Source: Anodontia alba (Eukaryota > Mollusca > Bivalvia > Lucinida > Lucinidae). Taken from it: 64,000 nt of DNA. Each line of letters opens with the position of its first letter. The first letter of the stretch is position 1. The notes beneath the pieces are model-generated. The model did no database searches and had not been told where the DNA came from. It saw only the letters and a list, made by a program, of their open reading frames with translations. The DNA lies in NCBI GenBank assembly GCA_964016985.1, contig OZ024821.1, positions 84,665,035 to 84,729,034 of the forward strand, given 5' to 3'. Position numbers and translations under genes: made by a program. Shown here piece after piece: positions 10,133-18,717 of this stretch.

Positions 10133-10194
10133 GACAAGAGTGATATTTATACTGCACAGATGAACTCACTAGGAGAATGGACTGTAGATGACAG
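10133..10194 (+). CDS. Exon 3 of fragment: middle of DOMON domain
   Basis: This is a 62-bp micro-exon, phase 0 in and phase 2 out, with acceptor TTTCATTTAG and donor GTATAT. It encodes about 21 residues, including D-I-Y-T-A-Q-M and E-W-T-V-D-D-R. This matches the DOMON segment where a strand after the Met is followed by an acidic turn. It is too short to show as an ORF and is supported by phase agreement with both neighbours. A hairpin MITE starts within about 10 bp of its donor (10203-10404). Confidence 0.83.
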
Positions 10195-10202
10195 GTATAT
10201 TT

Positions 10203-10404
10203 ACACTAAGCATGCTAAAGGCAAGATCAGCAGACAACAAACTGATGATACTTTTTCTTATTTTTCCTAGAAAATAGAATCTGACACTTCATACAAATTG
10301 TCTCCTAAGGAGATCATCAGTGGCAGATCCTATTTTCTAGGCAAAATAAGAAAAATGTTTCAAAATGTAATCGGCTGAATTTTTTACCCAGCATGCAAAG
10401 TGTT
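10203..10404. mobile_element. MITE family P4 copy abutting exon 3
   Basis: Inverted ends CTAAGCATGCTAAAGG / GCATGCAAAGTGTTAA. The internal arms CAGCAGACAAC and GAAAATAGAATCTGACACTTC face GATCCTATTTTCTAGGC. Its left end is about 9 bp after the exon 3 donor. Confidence 0.65.
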
Positions 10405-10428
10405 AATTAATTGAGTCTAACTCTAACC

Positions 10429-10429
<1 letters not shown>

Positions 10430-10468
<39 letters not shown>

Positions 10469-10545
10469 GTCTTTATTGATACACCCAACAAGTATATTTA
10501 CTGAGTCTCTGTCTCTCACTCTGTCTGCCTGTCTGTCTGTCTCTC
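10430..10545. repeat. (GTCT)n and (CT)n microsatellites
   Basis: GTCTGTCTGTCTGTCT passes into (CT)n, and a second (GTCT)n block lies at about 10505-10545. Confidence 0.9.
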
Positions 10546-10791
10546 TGTCGTTTACCATAATAACATACAGGAACAACAAAGGCCCAGACTAGATTGTTCT
10601 TGATCTTCACTGTTCCTTCATGCAAAACTTGAAATTTATTATATACTTATTAAGGCTTTCGAACAGTTAAGTTCCTTACAGTCTGATCTGATGAGTCAGA
10701 TGTGTTGAGAGTCTCAATTTTTCCATATCTCACCCTCTCAAATGAGGCTGCACTTTATGATTGTGGCATTTCCTCATTATCTTCACAGGCC

Positions 10792-10985
10792 TGAGCAATT
10801 AGTGAGGACCCAGATGAGATGCCACAGAATGTGGTGTCTCGTCAGTGTCTGCACTGTTGGTCACTCATCCAGCAACTTTTAGACACAACATTGGGTAGTA
10901 AATTGTACCTGATCAAATTTTAGAATAAGTATGATAAAGGTTTGAAGTGTCCAAATACTTAGGGTAATTATTATGATACTTTTTT
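10792..10985. mobile_element. MITE family P1a copy
   Basis: The core GAGGACCCAGATGAGATGCC / GGTGTCTCGTCAGTGTCTGC is followed by the right arm CATCCAGCAACTTTTAGACA and an end near TACTTAGGGTAA. Confidence 0.6.
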
Positions 10986-10989
10986 TTAA

Positions 10990-11199
10990 CCCTTGTCCTG
11001 CTGAATCCGGATATACCCTGCCTTTGCAAACAGTGTAGATCTAGATCAGTTGGCTTCTGAAGAAGCCAATTGATCTGGCTCTGCACTGTTTGTTTGCCAT
11101 TAAGTATGTGAATTTAAATCGACAATCTGGATCAAGTAATCTGATTGCCTGAAAATTAGGAATGGGCATGGCATCTTAATTTATTCAGCAGGACAAGGG
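10990..11199 (+). mobile_element. piggyBac-like TTAA MITE (family P2), full length
   Basis: TTAA flanks lie at 10986-10989 and 11200-11203. Inverted ends are CCCTTGTCCTGCTGAA / TTCAGCAGGACAAGGG, with core TAGATCAGTTGGCTTCTGAA / GAAGCCAATTGATCTGGCTC. CCC-ended termini flanked by TTAA are the signature of piggyBac-type elements. Confidence 0.85.
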
Positions 11200-11274
11200 T
11201 TAAATAAGCTCCTTATATGGAGCTATGTCTGCTGTCTATGTTACGATAATACTAGTACCTTACTTACATTTTAG

Positions 11275-11516
11275 ATTTGCTCCAGGATCATTTAAACCAC
11301 CTCTTGATACTGTACAGAATGTAGATGATGTTTGGGGAGAAATTACTAACAACGCAGCTACAGTGAAATTCACTCGCCCAATATCCAGCACAGACCAAAA
11401 AGATTTGAATTTTACATTTGATAGGAAACTACTGTTTGCTCGTGGAAATCTGGTCAATAATGATATTTCCAGACACAGTTTTGCCGTGGCTTCAAACCAT
11501 TCCATATTCCAGTGTG
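11275..11516 (+). CDS. Exon 4 of fragment: C-terminal two thirds of DOMON domain
   Basis: The acceptor is TTACATTTTAG and the donor is GTATGT. The exon is 242 bp, phase 2 in and phase 1 out, with 80 complete codons. Features typical of DOMON are P-P-L-D near the start, a W-G-E turn, T-V-K-F-T-R-P (the usual T-x-x-F-x-R strand), a D-Q-K-D-L loop, and L-L-F-A-R-G near the end followed by R-H. That His is a candidate second axial ligand to go with the Met at the end of exon 2; this is inference from haem-binding DOMON proteins. There are two sequons (N-F-T and N-H-S). The exon ends with Cys plus one base, like the exons that close each six-Cys unit. Confidence 0.9.
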
Positions 11517-11644
11517 GTATGTATATAGGATGCAGACAGCAAAAAAAAATAAAAAACAGAAAAAGAAAAACAAAACACTTTACTAAAATGCCATTTATAT
11601 TTGTAGCAAATGGCATTCCAAAAGATTTTTGTAGTCCTGCTTAA

Positions 11645-11852
11645 CCAATTTTTTTCCTAGTGGACTATTCTATCCTTACATTTGTCACTTTAGGGGTGCC
11701 TGCTTTCTTTTACATTAATCACTTTTACAGAATTTGCTGTATCTATTAAGCAAACAGTTTAGACCCTGATTAGATGCTGTATTATGCAGCATCTGATCTT
11801 GGTCTGCTCTGTTTGCCTATGTCCCTGTTATAGGACACTAGACATAAATGGG
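11645..11852. mobile_element. TTAA-flanked MITE family P1b
   Basis: TTAA lies at 11641-11644 and 11853-11856. The right end is CATAAATGGG. The core AGATGCTGTATTATGCAGCATCT is flanked by CAAACAGTTTAGACCC / GGTCTGCTCTGTTTG. It shares arms with copies at 42310, 42802, 47731 and 52155. Confidence 0.7.
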
Positions 11853-12730
11853 TTAAGCACACATAGGATAAAGAGATCCAGTTTTCAGTCAGGGTCTGCT
11901 CTCATTGCCTATATCCCATCTAGGCATAAATGGGTTAAGCAAACACATATAATATAGAGATCCAGTTTTCAGTCAGGGTCTGCTCTCATTGCCTATATCC
12001 CATCTAGGCATAAATGGGTTAAGCAAACACATATGATATAGAGATCCAGTTTTCAGTCTGGGTCTGCTCTCATTGCCTATATCCCATCTAGGCATAAATG
12101 GGTTAAGCAAACACATATAATATAGAGATCCAGTTTTCAGTCTGGGTCTGCTCTCATTGCCTATATCCCATCTAGGCATAAATGGGTTAAGCAAACACAT
12201 ATAATATAGAGATCCAGTTTTCATTCAGGGTCTGCTCTGTTTGCCTATGTCCCTTCTAGGCATAAATGGGTTAAGCAAACACATATGATATAGAGAGCCA
12301 GGTTTCAGTCTTGGTCTGCTCTGTTTGCCTATGTCCCTTCTAGGCATAAATGGGTTAAGCAAATACATATGGTATAGAGATCCAGCTTTCAGTCTGGGTC
12401 TGCTCTGTTTGCCTATGTCCCTTCTAGGCATAAATGGGTTAAGCAAATACATATGATATAGAGAGCCAGCTTTCAGTCTGGGTCTGCTCTGTTTGCCTAT
12501 GTCCCTTCTAGGCATAAATGGGTTAAGCAAATACATATGGTATAGAGATCCAGCTTTCAGTCTGGGTCTGCTCTGTTTGCCTATGTCCCTTCTAGGCATA
12601 AATGGGTTAAGCAAATACATATGATATAGAGAGCCAGCTTTCAGTCTGGGTCTGCTCTGTTTGCCTATGTCCCTTCTAGGCATAAATGGGTTAAGCAAAT
12701 ACATATGATATAGAGATCCAGCTTTCAGTC
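11801..12730. repeat. 84-bp satellite, about 11 units
   Basis: The unit is 84 bp, a multiple of three, so long minus-strand ORFs of 28-residue repeats appear that are not genes. The first five or so units carry CTCATTGCCTATATCCCATC and the rest CTGTTTGCCTATGTCCCTTC. In the second group, units with GGTATAGAGATCC alternate with GATATAGAGAGCC, which is a 168-bp higher-order repeat. The first unit overlaps the right arm of the P1b MITE, from which the array seems to have grown. Confidence 0.9.
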
Positions 12731-12739
12731 AGTTTGTCT

Positions 12740-13150
12740 GCCAGTCCATCAACATTTTGCATCAGGCCAAGGGTTCAGGTCCATTTCAGAATAGTTTTTA
12801 CTCCTACAGTCATCTTACCCAGCATACACTCACCCACTAAAATGGGTTCAAAGATCCTATTGTCCTTTTGACATCACTTGCAAAGACACTTTTTGCATGG
12901 TGTTTTAGTTTAAATGAAAACATTTTGTTCTGATGGACCATGTCTAATCAGAAACCATTTGTCTTTTCTGTTTCTATGTTTTCTTCTCAAATATTTACCT
13001 CTAAAATTAAATTCACAGCCAAAATATGACCTAAAAGCATTACATTCTTATGTGTGCATTATTCAATGAAAAGCAATGTCAGACGTTAACATGAAGGCAT
13101 GCATAAAGGGGAGACAGAGGATATTGCTTGTGAATGTCAGTCAGTAATAT
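12740..13150. other. Intron without recognised features
   Basis: AT-rich DNA. I see no repeat partner in this window and no coding signal. Confidence 0.45.
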
Positions 13151-13183
13151 ACAATTATTGTCTCTTGTCACTGGATATGATTT

Positions 13184-13222
13184 GATGTCGACCAGAGAAT
13201 ATTGGTATTCTCTGGTTGACAT
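13184..13222. repeat. Hairpin, 18-bp arms
   Basis: GATGTCGACCAGAGAATA and TATTCTCTGGTTGACATC pair with one mismatch around a 3-base loop. Weaker pairing extends outward (TTTGA / TCAAA). Confidence 0.65.
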
Positions 13223-13244
13223 CACAGCATGTCAAATGACTCAA

Positions 13245-13514
13245 TAGCACCTATATAATTTTACCCCCCTTAAACCCAACTTTTATATAGTAAAACTGGG
13301 GTTTAAGGGGTATACATTATTTTTCTTATTTCTGCTCAAAATCATAGATTGTGGGTACTCGTTAGAACCACCTCGTCAGGGTGGTTCTAACGAGTACCTA
13401 CAATCTATGTATTGAGCATTAATATGAAAAATATCAGAATTTTTTATCTGAAAATTTTCATTTTTATGGTGGTAAAATTTTCAGTGTATTTGAATAGGCA
13501 TGTTTTTGTAATGT
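13245..13514 (+). mobile_element. MITE family P3 copy
   Basis: It contains CTTAAACCCAACTTTTATAT, the hairpin TTAGAACCACCTCG / AGGGTGGTTCTAA, inverted ATAGATTGTGGGTACTCG arms and the end GGCATGTTTTTGTAATG. Confidence 0.7.
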
Positions 13515-13654
13515 CAACAATTGTTTTATTATATAATCACTCCACTGACTGAATTTCAGATAAGCTGTTGAGGTGATATTCAGGGTAACATGTTAGAAAA
13601 ACAATGTGAAACGTTTTCTCTCAAATTCTTCTTTTATCAGAATTTTTACTAGTG

Positions 13655-13790
13655 ATAGCAAAAGCTACTCACATCTTTTGCAGCAAAAAAACCAATGTAT
13701 TTGAAAATACCTTTGCTACAACATTTAACAAGTTTGCCATTAATGAGCTGATTAAGCTAATGATGCTTTGAACAACTGGGCCCTGATTTT
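13655..13790. mobile_element. MITE family P6 fragment
   Basis: AAAGCTACTCACATCTTTTG and the end GATGCTTTGAACAACTGGGCCC match the right half of the copy at 16092-16338. Confidence 0.55.
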
Positions 13791-13939
13791 TACCCCAGGT
13801 ATTAGAAACAAATTAGCCTCAATTTCTTGTTGGGTAGAGTACTGCAGAAAATTGGATGAAAAAAAAATATATATATAAATATAAGTATGAAATTCAGATT
13901 TTTAGTTGCACTGGATGATGAAAATCATGAGGCTATTTT

Positions 13940-14093
13940 AATGCTTAGAGTGCTATGGGCAAATTTAGCAGATGACAGATTGATGGTGTTTTTCTTTTTA
14001 TTCCCTGAAAATAGGATCATGAAATGTTAAATCCTATTTTTAGGGAAAAGTATGGAAATCTGCTGAAAAATTTACCCAACATGCTAAACATTA
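13940..14093. mobile_element. MITE family P4 copy
   Basis: TTAGCAGATGACAGATTGATGG, the arms GAAAATAGGATCATG / AATCCTATTTTTAGGG, and the end ACCCAACATGCTAAACATTAA. Confidence 0.6.
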
Positions 14094-14164
14094 ATATCCC
14101 TGTAAAGCCCTTCAGTCCTTAGTTCTCATGAACCAGATGCTCATCTTTTCACTTTTGATCCAAG

Positions 14165-14940
14165 CAATCATGTTATAAAGAGGTTATGGTTTATATTGTA
14201 AGTTTCCACCATTAGTCTGTCATACATTTTGAGAAATTAACCTTTCAACATTTCCACATTTGAAAGTCTAAGGAGGCAAATCCAATCATCCTATTAAAAG
14301 GTCACTGCTCAACCTAGGATCATTTTTTTCTCAAACTTTCCCAGGAATTCACAACCCAGAGTATACATACCAAGGTTCAGCCTTAAAGCTTTTTTGGTTC
14401 TGGAGAAGAAGATTTTAAAGTGTTTTTTACCACATAAAGTCTCAATTGCTCTTCATTGGAAGGCTGCATATTACATCCTGTTAGCTAAACACCATGTTGT
14501 GTCCAGGGCCGGCCTCGGTGGCTCAGTTGGATGCGCCGTCCGACTGGAGACCAGGAGGTCGCGGATTCAACCCCCGTCGAAGTCGGCAACATTCTTTCGT
14601 GGAGATTGATCGTGAAATATTTTCTATGGTCATTCTCTCCCTTCCACTGATACAAGAAGGGTAGTTGTCAGTTTCTGGCGAAAGAATGTGCACAATACTG
14701 GTTAACCGCATAGAGGACTAAGCCTGCCCAGTAAATGTGTGGTTAGGTAAACTGACCGCGCTCGACATGACCCCACTGGGTTGACTGGGCCGTAAAACCT
14801 CAACACAAACAAACAAACCATGTTGTGTCCAAACAAAAATGTCTAGATTATGTAGAAAAAATGACCATAAATGGTCATTTTTCTATATCATCTAGACAAT
14901 TTTGTTTAGATACAACACTTATGGGGTCCACTGAAAAACA
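14165..14940. mobile_element. MITE family P5, interrupted by a SINE
   Basis: TGTTATAAAGAGGTTATGG at the left matches the end of the copy at 39566-39785. The hairpin AAAAATGACCATAAATGGTC with TCTAGATTATGTAG / CTATATCATCTAGA arms is at 14842-14898. The SINE at 14506-14817 lies between. Confidence 0.5.
14506..14817 (+). mobile_element. tRNA-derived SINE, type 2, full length
   Basis: The tRNA-like head has GGTGGCTCAGTTGGATGCG (A box) and GCGGATTCAACCCCC (B box). The body includes GGAGATTGATCGTGAAATAT and the tail ends ACACAAACAAACAAA. A perfect 14-bp target duplication CCATGTTGTGTCCA lies at 14492-14505 and 14818-14831, so this is the youngest-looking and best-defined SINE here. Confidence 0.93.
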
Positions 14941-15094
14941 GTCTTATATTCAATTTGTCTTATAATGAATCATCTTATACAAAGGTTTCAGTGTATGATC
15001 AAAGTAGCAAAAACCATTCAGTTAAAATCAAATGCGTATATATATGTATGAAATTACATAATCATTAAACAATTTCTCTTTTTTTTTTTTAACA

Positions 15095-15360
15095 GCTAGG
15101 CCAAATTTCTCCAAATTTCAGTGGAGCTTTCTGGAATGGAGAATGTAAGTTTGGTAAAATGGTCGTGCTCCATAAATCCAAATGGCCCCCAAGCAATTTA
15201 ATTTTCTTCTTCTTTAGAACTGAGAAAGCTCCCAAATGATTGACCTTATTATGTCAAGGCCATAATTGCTTCCCTGTACATTTCATAGGGAGGTTGAACT
15301 TTTTCTGTCAGGGTCAAAATTGCTTCCCCCATACATTTCTATGGGGATGGAATTTTAATA
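15095..15360. repeat. Fragment of the HINE family E4 array
   Basis: GGCCAAATTTCTCCAAATTTC and CTTTCTGGAATGGAGAATG, then AACTGAGAAAGCTCCCAAATG, resemble units at 21700 and 48340-48540. A TTTTTTAACAG before it imitates a splice acceptor, but the sequence is repetitive. Confidence 0.55.
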
Positions 15361-15384
15361 TCTCAGAATGTATTGAAAACTTAA

Positions 15385-15583
15385 CCCTTGTCTTGCTGAA
15401 CCGGGATATACCCTGCTTTTGCAAACAGTTTAGATCCAGATCAGTTGAAGAAGCCAACTGATCTGGATCTGCACTGTTTGCCATTTCGTACATGAATTTA
15501 TGTCAATAATGTGGATCAAGGAATCTGACTGGCTGAAAATTAGAAGTGGGAGTGGCATCTTAATTTATTCAGCAGGACAAGGC
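15385..15583 (+). mobile_element. piggyBac-like TTAA MITE (family P2)
   Basis: TTAA lies at 15381-15384 and 15584-15587. Ends are CCCTTGTCTTGCTGAA / TTCAGCAGGACAAGGC. The core GATCAGTTGAAGAAGCCAAC is slightly shortened. Confidence 0.83.
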
Positions 15584-15599
15584 TTAAAGAAAAACTTAC

Positions 15600-16085
15600 A
15601 AAATGCAGTGGAAGAAGCAAAACCCCTCAGTACTCCATGCTCCCTCCTTCAGCATATATATGAATAAAACATAAACCCTTTAAATGAGCTGGGGCACATT
15701 ATTTGCTACAATATTGCTTGTTATCTATTGAAGACTTAGATCAGCCTGCACATTCACATATTCTAAGCAAAAACTCTTTCGTCCATCTAAAGAATGCTTG
15801 GATGTTTAACTACCTATAGAGTGCAAAGCAATGACTCATCTGACATCAGTCTGCATATTTTTTGCAAGCTGATCTGAGTCATTTCTTGGCTGACATGCTA
15901 CCTTGTAGGAAATGCTCAACCATGGCTCAGATGTCTTCTTGGCTGAATCTTCTGGTTATTAGTTGTTGTGACAATATTGGGAAATCCTTGCAATGCCATT
16001 TGCAGCTACACAAGTTCCCAGACTTCAGGGAAGAGTTGAGCTATGAATTTTTCTGTTTTTTTTTTTTTGTTTGTTTGTTTTTTTT
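15600..16085. other. Intron with no assigned element
   Basis: It contains an 83-codon ORF that overlaps poly-T and has no recognisable domain. I cannot assign it. Confidence 0.4.
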
Positions 16086-16091
16086 TCACCT

Positions 16092-16338
16092 GAGCCCAAT
16101 TGTTCAAAACTAACGATGTCATTAGTAAATGTATTGTTAAAACTTTGATTGTTAAGTATGGCATATATAGGCTAATATTTTTGCTGAAAAAATGTGAGTA
16201 GCTTTTGCATTTGCAAAAGCTACTCACATTTTTTCAGCATAAATACATGTGAATTAGATATTGTACTTACTAGAACAGTTAATATTTTGACCACCAAAGA
16301 GCTTGTTAAGCTAACGATGCTTTGAACAAGTGGGCCCA
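16092..16338. mobile_element. MITE family P6 copy
   Basis: Inverted ends are GAGCCCAATTGTTCAAA / TTTGAACAAGTGGGCCC. The central hairpin GTGAGTAGCTTTTGCATTTG / CAAAAGCTACTCACATTTTT is close to perfect. Confidence 0.75.
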
Positions 16339-16402
16339 GTTGTTCAAATAACTCAAATAACAAAGCCCCAGCCTTTAAAGGCAGAATTTATATTTTTTCC
16401 AG

Positions 16403-16544
16403 ATCCTTATTATATCTTTGAGGACATGTTCCCAGACTACAAAGAAGAGTTCTGCTACAGTCCCTATGTTCAGCGCCATCTGTGGGAGTATAATTGTCTC
16501 ACTCTTGATCTGAATATTATAACGGATCCAGAAGACAGATGCAG
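16403..16544 (+). CDS. Exon 5 of fragment: first half of six-Cys unit 1
   Basis: The acceptor is TATTTTTTCCAG and the donor is GTATGA. The exon is 142 bp, phase 1 in and phase 2 out, with 46 complete codons. Cysteines are at codons 17, 31 and 46. The 14-codon step between the first two and the Cys as last whole codon are shared with the exons at 35624 and 43702. It is rich in aromatic and acidic residues and has no sequon. A MITE (16092-16338) ends 64 bp upstream. Confidence 0.87.
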
Positions 16545-16852
16545 GTATGATAGTCTTGACCTGATGACAGAAGGTTTTTTTCTTTTTGTGTGCATGTCAT
16601 ATCAAAGACATTACAAATAATACCACATAGATTTAGATAAGATGCTTTTTGTCTCAGAAAAACTTCTGATATTTTTTATATTGTCCTGAGTAAATATATG
16701 CTGGGGTTGCAATTGGAGATCAACCTTAATGTGTAGGAATGGCAAAAGTTTTTATGAAAAGATAAGAAAAATATTGATAAAGCTATCCTTTTATTCAGGG
16801 TTATATATGGCACAAACTGCTTCTTTGCTTTATGCTATGAATTGACCCTTAA

Positions 16853-17033
16853 AGCACTAATCACAACTACAGCAGATGACATTTAGATTTTTTTGAAATT
16901 ATTTTTCAGAGAAAATAAGGCTTCACATTTGCGCATAGCAGACAATTCACATGAAATGTCAAGCCCTTATTTTAACTGAATAATATTTTGAAAAAAAATA
17001 AAAATTTGATCTCCTGCATTTGTGATTAGTGCT
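16853..17033. mobile_element. TTAA-flanked MITE, relative of P4
   Basis: TTAA lies at 16849-16852 and 17034-17037. Perfect inverted ends are AGCACTAATCACAA / TTGTGATTAGTGCT. Internally it carries CAGCAGATGACATTTAG and AGACAATTCACATGAAATGT. Confidence 0.75.
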
Positions 17034-17190
17034 TTAAGATTTAATTCTGAAGTGTTTGGATTAAGGAGCACAGTTTCAGGATGTGTCTGTGATGTGCTAT
17101 TTCAGTGATGGAACAATATAAGAGAGCTTTTACTGACTTCCATTCTCATCAAGACTTCATACTGATATGATTTAACCCTTCTAAAAAGCA

Positions 17191-17191
<1 letters not shown>

Positions 17192-17250
<59 letters not shown>
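17192..17250. repeat. (CA)n microsatellite, about 29 units, then poly-A
   Basis: Uninterrupted CA dinucleotides pass directly into an A-run. Confidence 0.97.
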
Positions 17251-17255
<5 letters not shown>

Positions 17256-17303
17256 AAAAAATGTTTTTCATGCCCTCAACTTCAGAGAAGTTTAGGAGCT
17301 GAA

Positions 17304-17420
17304 GCTAACCCTTTTATACCTACAGACCAATACAAAATACCTTTGCAAACAATACAGATCCAGATGAGATGGCTTGTAATGAGCTGTGTCATCAGGATCT
17401 ACGCTGTTTGCCATTCTGTT
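17304..17420. mobile_element. Diverged hairpin MITE with shared core
   Basis: TTTGCAAACAATACAGATCC...GGATCTACGCTGTTTGCC is the shared core with a degraded centre. Confidence 0.5.
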
Positions 17421-17569
17421 ATTGATTTTTGACAGAGACCCCTATTTGCAATGACAGATGTGTCCAAATTTAGAGATGGAAGAGTTCATGTCAGAAACTT
17501 AGGGGTGAAAGTGTTAAGGGGGCATATTGCGTCTACTGTGTCTGTCTGTTCATAATGCTTTTGGGTATG

Positions 17570-17677
17570 GTTCTTAATTATTGCTCAGCATGCCGGGAAA
17601 AAACTCAGCAGACAAATTTTTAAAATAGTTTCCTTATTTATCTTAGAAAGTAGGTTTTGACATTTTATACAAAATTA
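17570..17677. mobile_element. MITE family P4 left half, cut by a P3 insertion
   Basis: GCATGCCGGGAAAAAACTCAGC through TTTGACATTTTATACAAAA matches the left half of P4. The P3 copy starts immediately after, and no right half follows. Confidence 0.5.
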
Positions 17678-17958
17678 GGCATCACGAAAACATGCCTATA
17701 TAATTTTGACCCCCTTAAGCCCCACTTTTATATAGTAAAACTGGGGTTTACAGGGGTATACATTATTTTTCTTATTTCTGCTTAAAACATAGATTGTGGG
17801 TACTGTTAGAACTGCCTTGGTGAGGCAGTTCTAACGAGTACCCACAATCTATGTTTTGACCAGAAATATGAAAATTATCAGAATTTTTCATCTGGAAATT
17901 TTCATTTTTTGGTGGTAAAAATTTCAGTATATTTGAATAGGTATGTTTTGGTAATGCC
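17678..17958 (+). mobile_element. MITE family P3, best-preserved copy
   Basis: Ends are GGCATCACGAAAACATGCC / GGTATGTTTTGGTAATGCC. The hairpin TTAGAACTGCCTTGG / GAGGCAGTTCTAA is flanked by inverted ACATAGATTGTGGGTAC arms. Confidence 0.78.
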
Positions 17959-18030
17959 TGGGGATCGAACCCTTGTCAATAGACTCAAGTCCTACACTCT
18001 ACCTTGTTGCTATGAAAGCCAGCATGTATT
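17956..18030 (-). other. tRNA-like remnant, minus strand
   Basis: Read on the minus strand it has AACAAGGTAGAGTGTAGGAC (A-box-like) and GGGTTCGATCCCCAGG (B-box-like). No matching acceptor stem can be built, so it is a SINE head or pseudogene rather than a tRNA gene. Confidence 0.4.
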
Positions 18031-18039
18031 GCAAGCATG

Positions 18040-18247
18040 TAAAAGTGTGGCAAATATATACTCTAAGTAATTGGACAACCTCAGTATCAGGACACCTTAT
18101 CTGCTTAACATGCTTGTCCTGAAATTTGAAATAGTCCATTCTACTAACTCGATGTGTCTAAAATATCGCTGTATGTATGGCAAATATTTTTACCATAAGT
18201 ACTGGGACACCTTATCTACTTAACATATTTGTCCTTAAATTTGGAAT
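18040..18247. mobile_element. P1a MITE fragments
   Basis: Two overlapping pieces carry TATCAGGACACCTTATCTGC and ACTGGGACACCTTATCTACT, the inverted right arm of P1a. The continuation with a core is at 18540-18660. Confidence 0.45.
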
Positions 18248-18261
18248 AGTCCATTCTACTA

Positions 18262-18529
18262 TAGTCATCAGGAGGTTGCAGGTTCAACCCCCACTGGGTT
18301 GGCAACATTCTTTCATGGAGATTGATCATGAACTATTTTCTATACAGTCATTCTCTCCCGTTGATTCAAGAAGGGCAGTTGTTAGTTTCTGGCAAAAGCA
18401 TGTGCACAATACTGGTTAACCACTTAGAGGACTTAGTCTGCCCAGTAAATGTGTGGGTAGGTAAACTGACCACACTCAACATGACCCCACTGGGTTGACT
18501 GGGCCCTAAAACCGCAACACAAACACAAA
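18262..18529 (+). mobile_element. tRNA-derived SINE, type 2, 5'-truncated
   Basis: It starts at the B box (GGTTGCAGGTTCAACCCCC) and runs to the ACACAAACACAA tail. It is flanked by AGTCCATTCTACTA (18248-18261) and AGTCTGTTCTACTA (18530-18543). The insertion is into a P1a MITE. Confidence 0.85.
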
Positions 18530-18717
18530 AGTCTGTTCTACTACCTCTTGATGTGTTGAAGATATTGCTGTGTGTATGGCAAACAGTGTAGACCCTGCAA
18601 TGGTCTGCTTGGTCTACATTGATCTTGGTCTACACTGTTTGAAAAACAATTCTTAGGGTTATTAGGGTACCAAATAACATGTGGATTTCACAAGGAAAAT
18701 TAGTTGACAGTATTTTC

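Noticed and set aside
11973..12704. Long minus-strand ORFs with a 28-residue repeat
   Set aside because: The 84-bp satellite unit is divisible by three, so any open frame persists. There is no start context, splice signal or domain.
15095..15150. Possible extra exon between exons 4 and 5 (TTTTTTAACAG acceptor, GTAAGT donor, phase compatible)
   Set aside because: The sequence is a unit of an interspersed array found at 21700 and 48340. It has no Cys, and exons 4 and 5 already join in phase.
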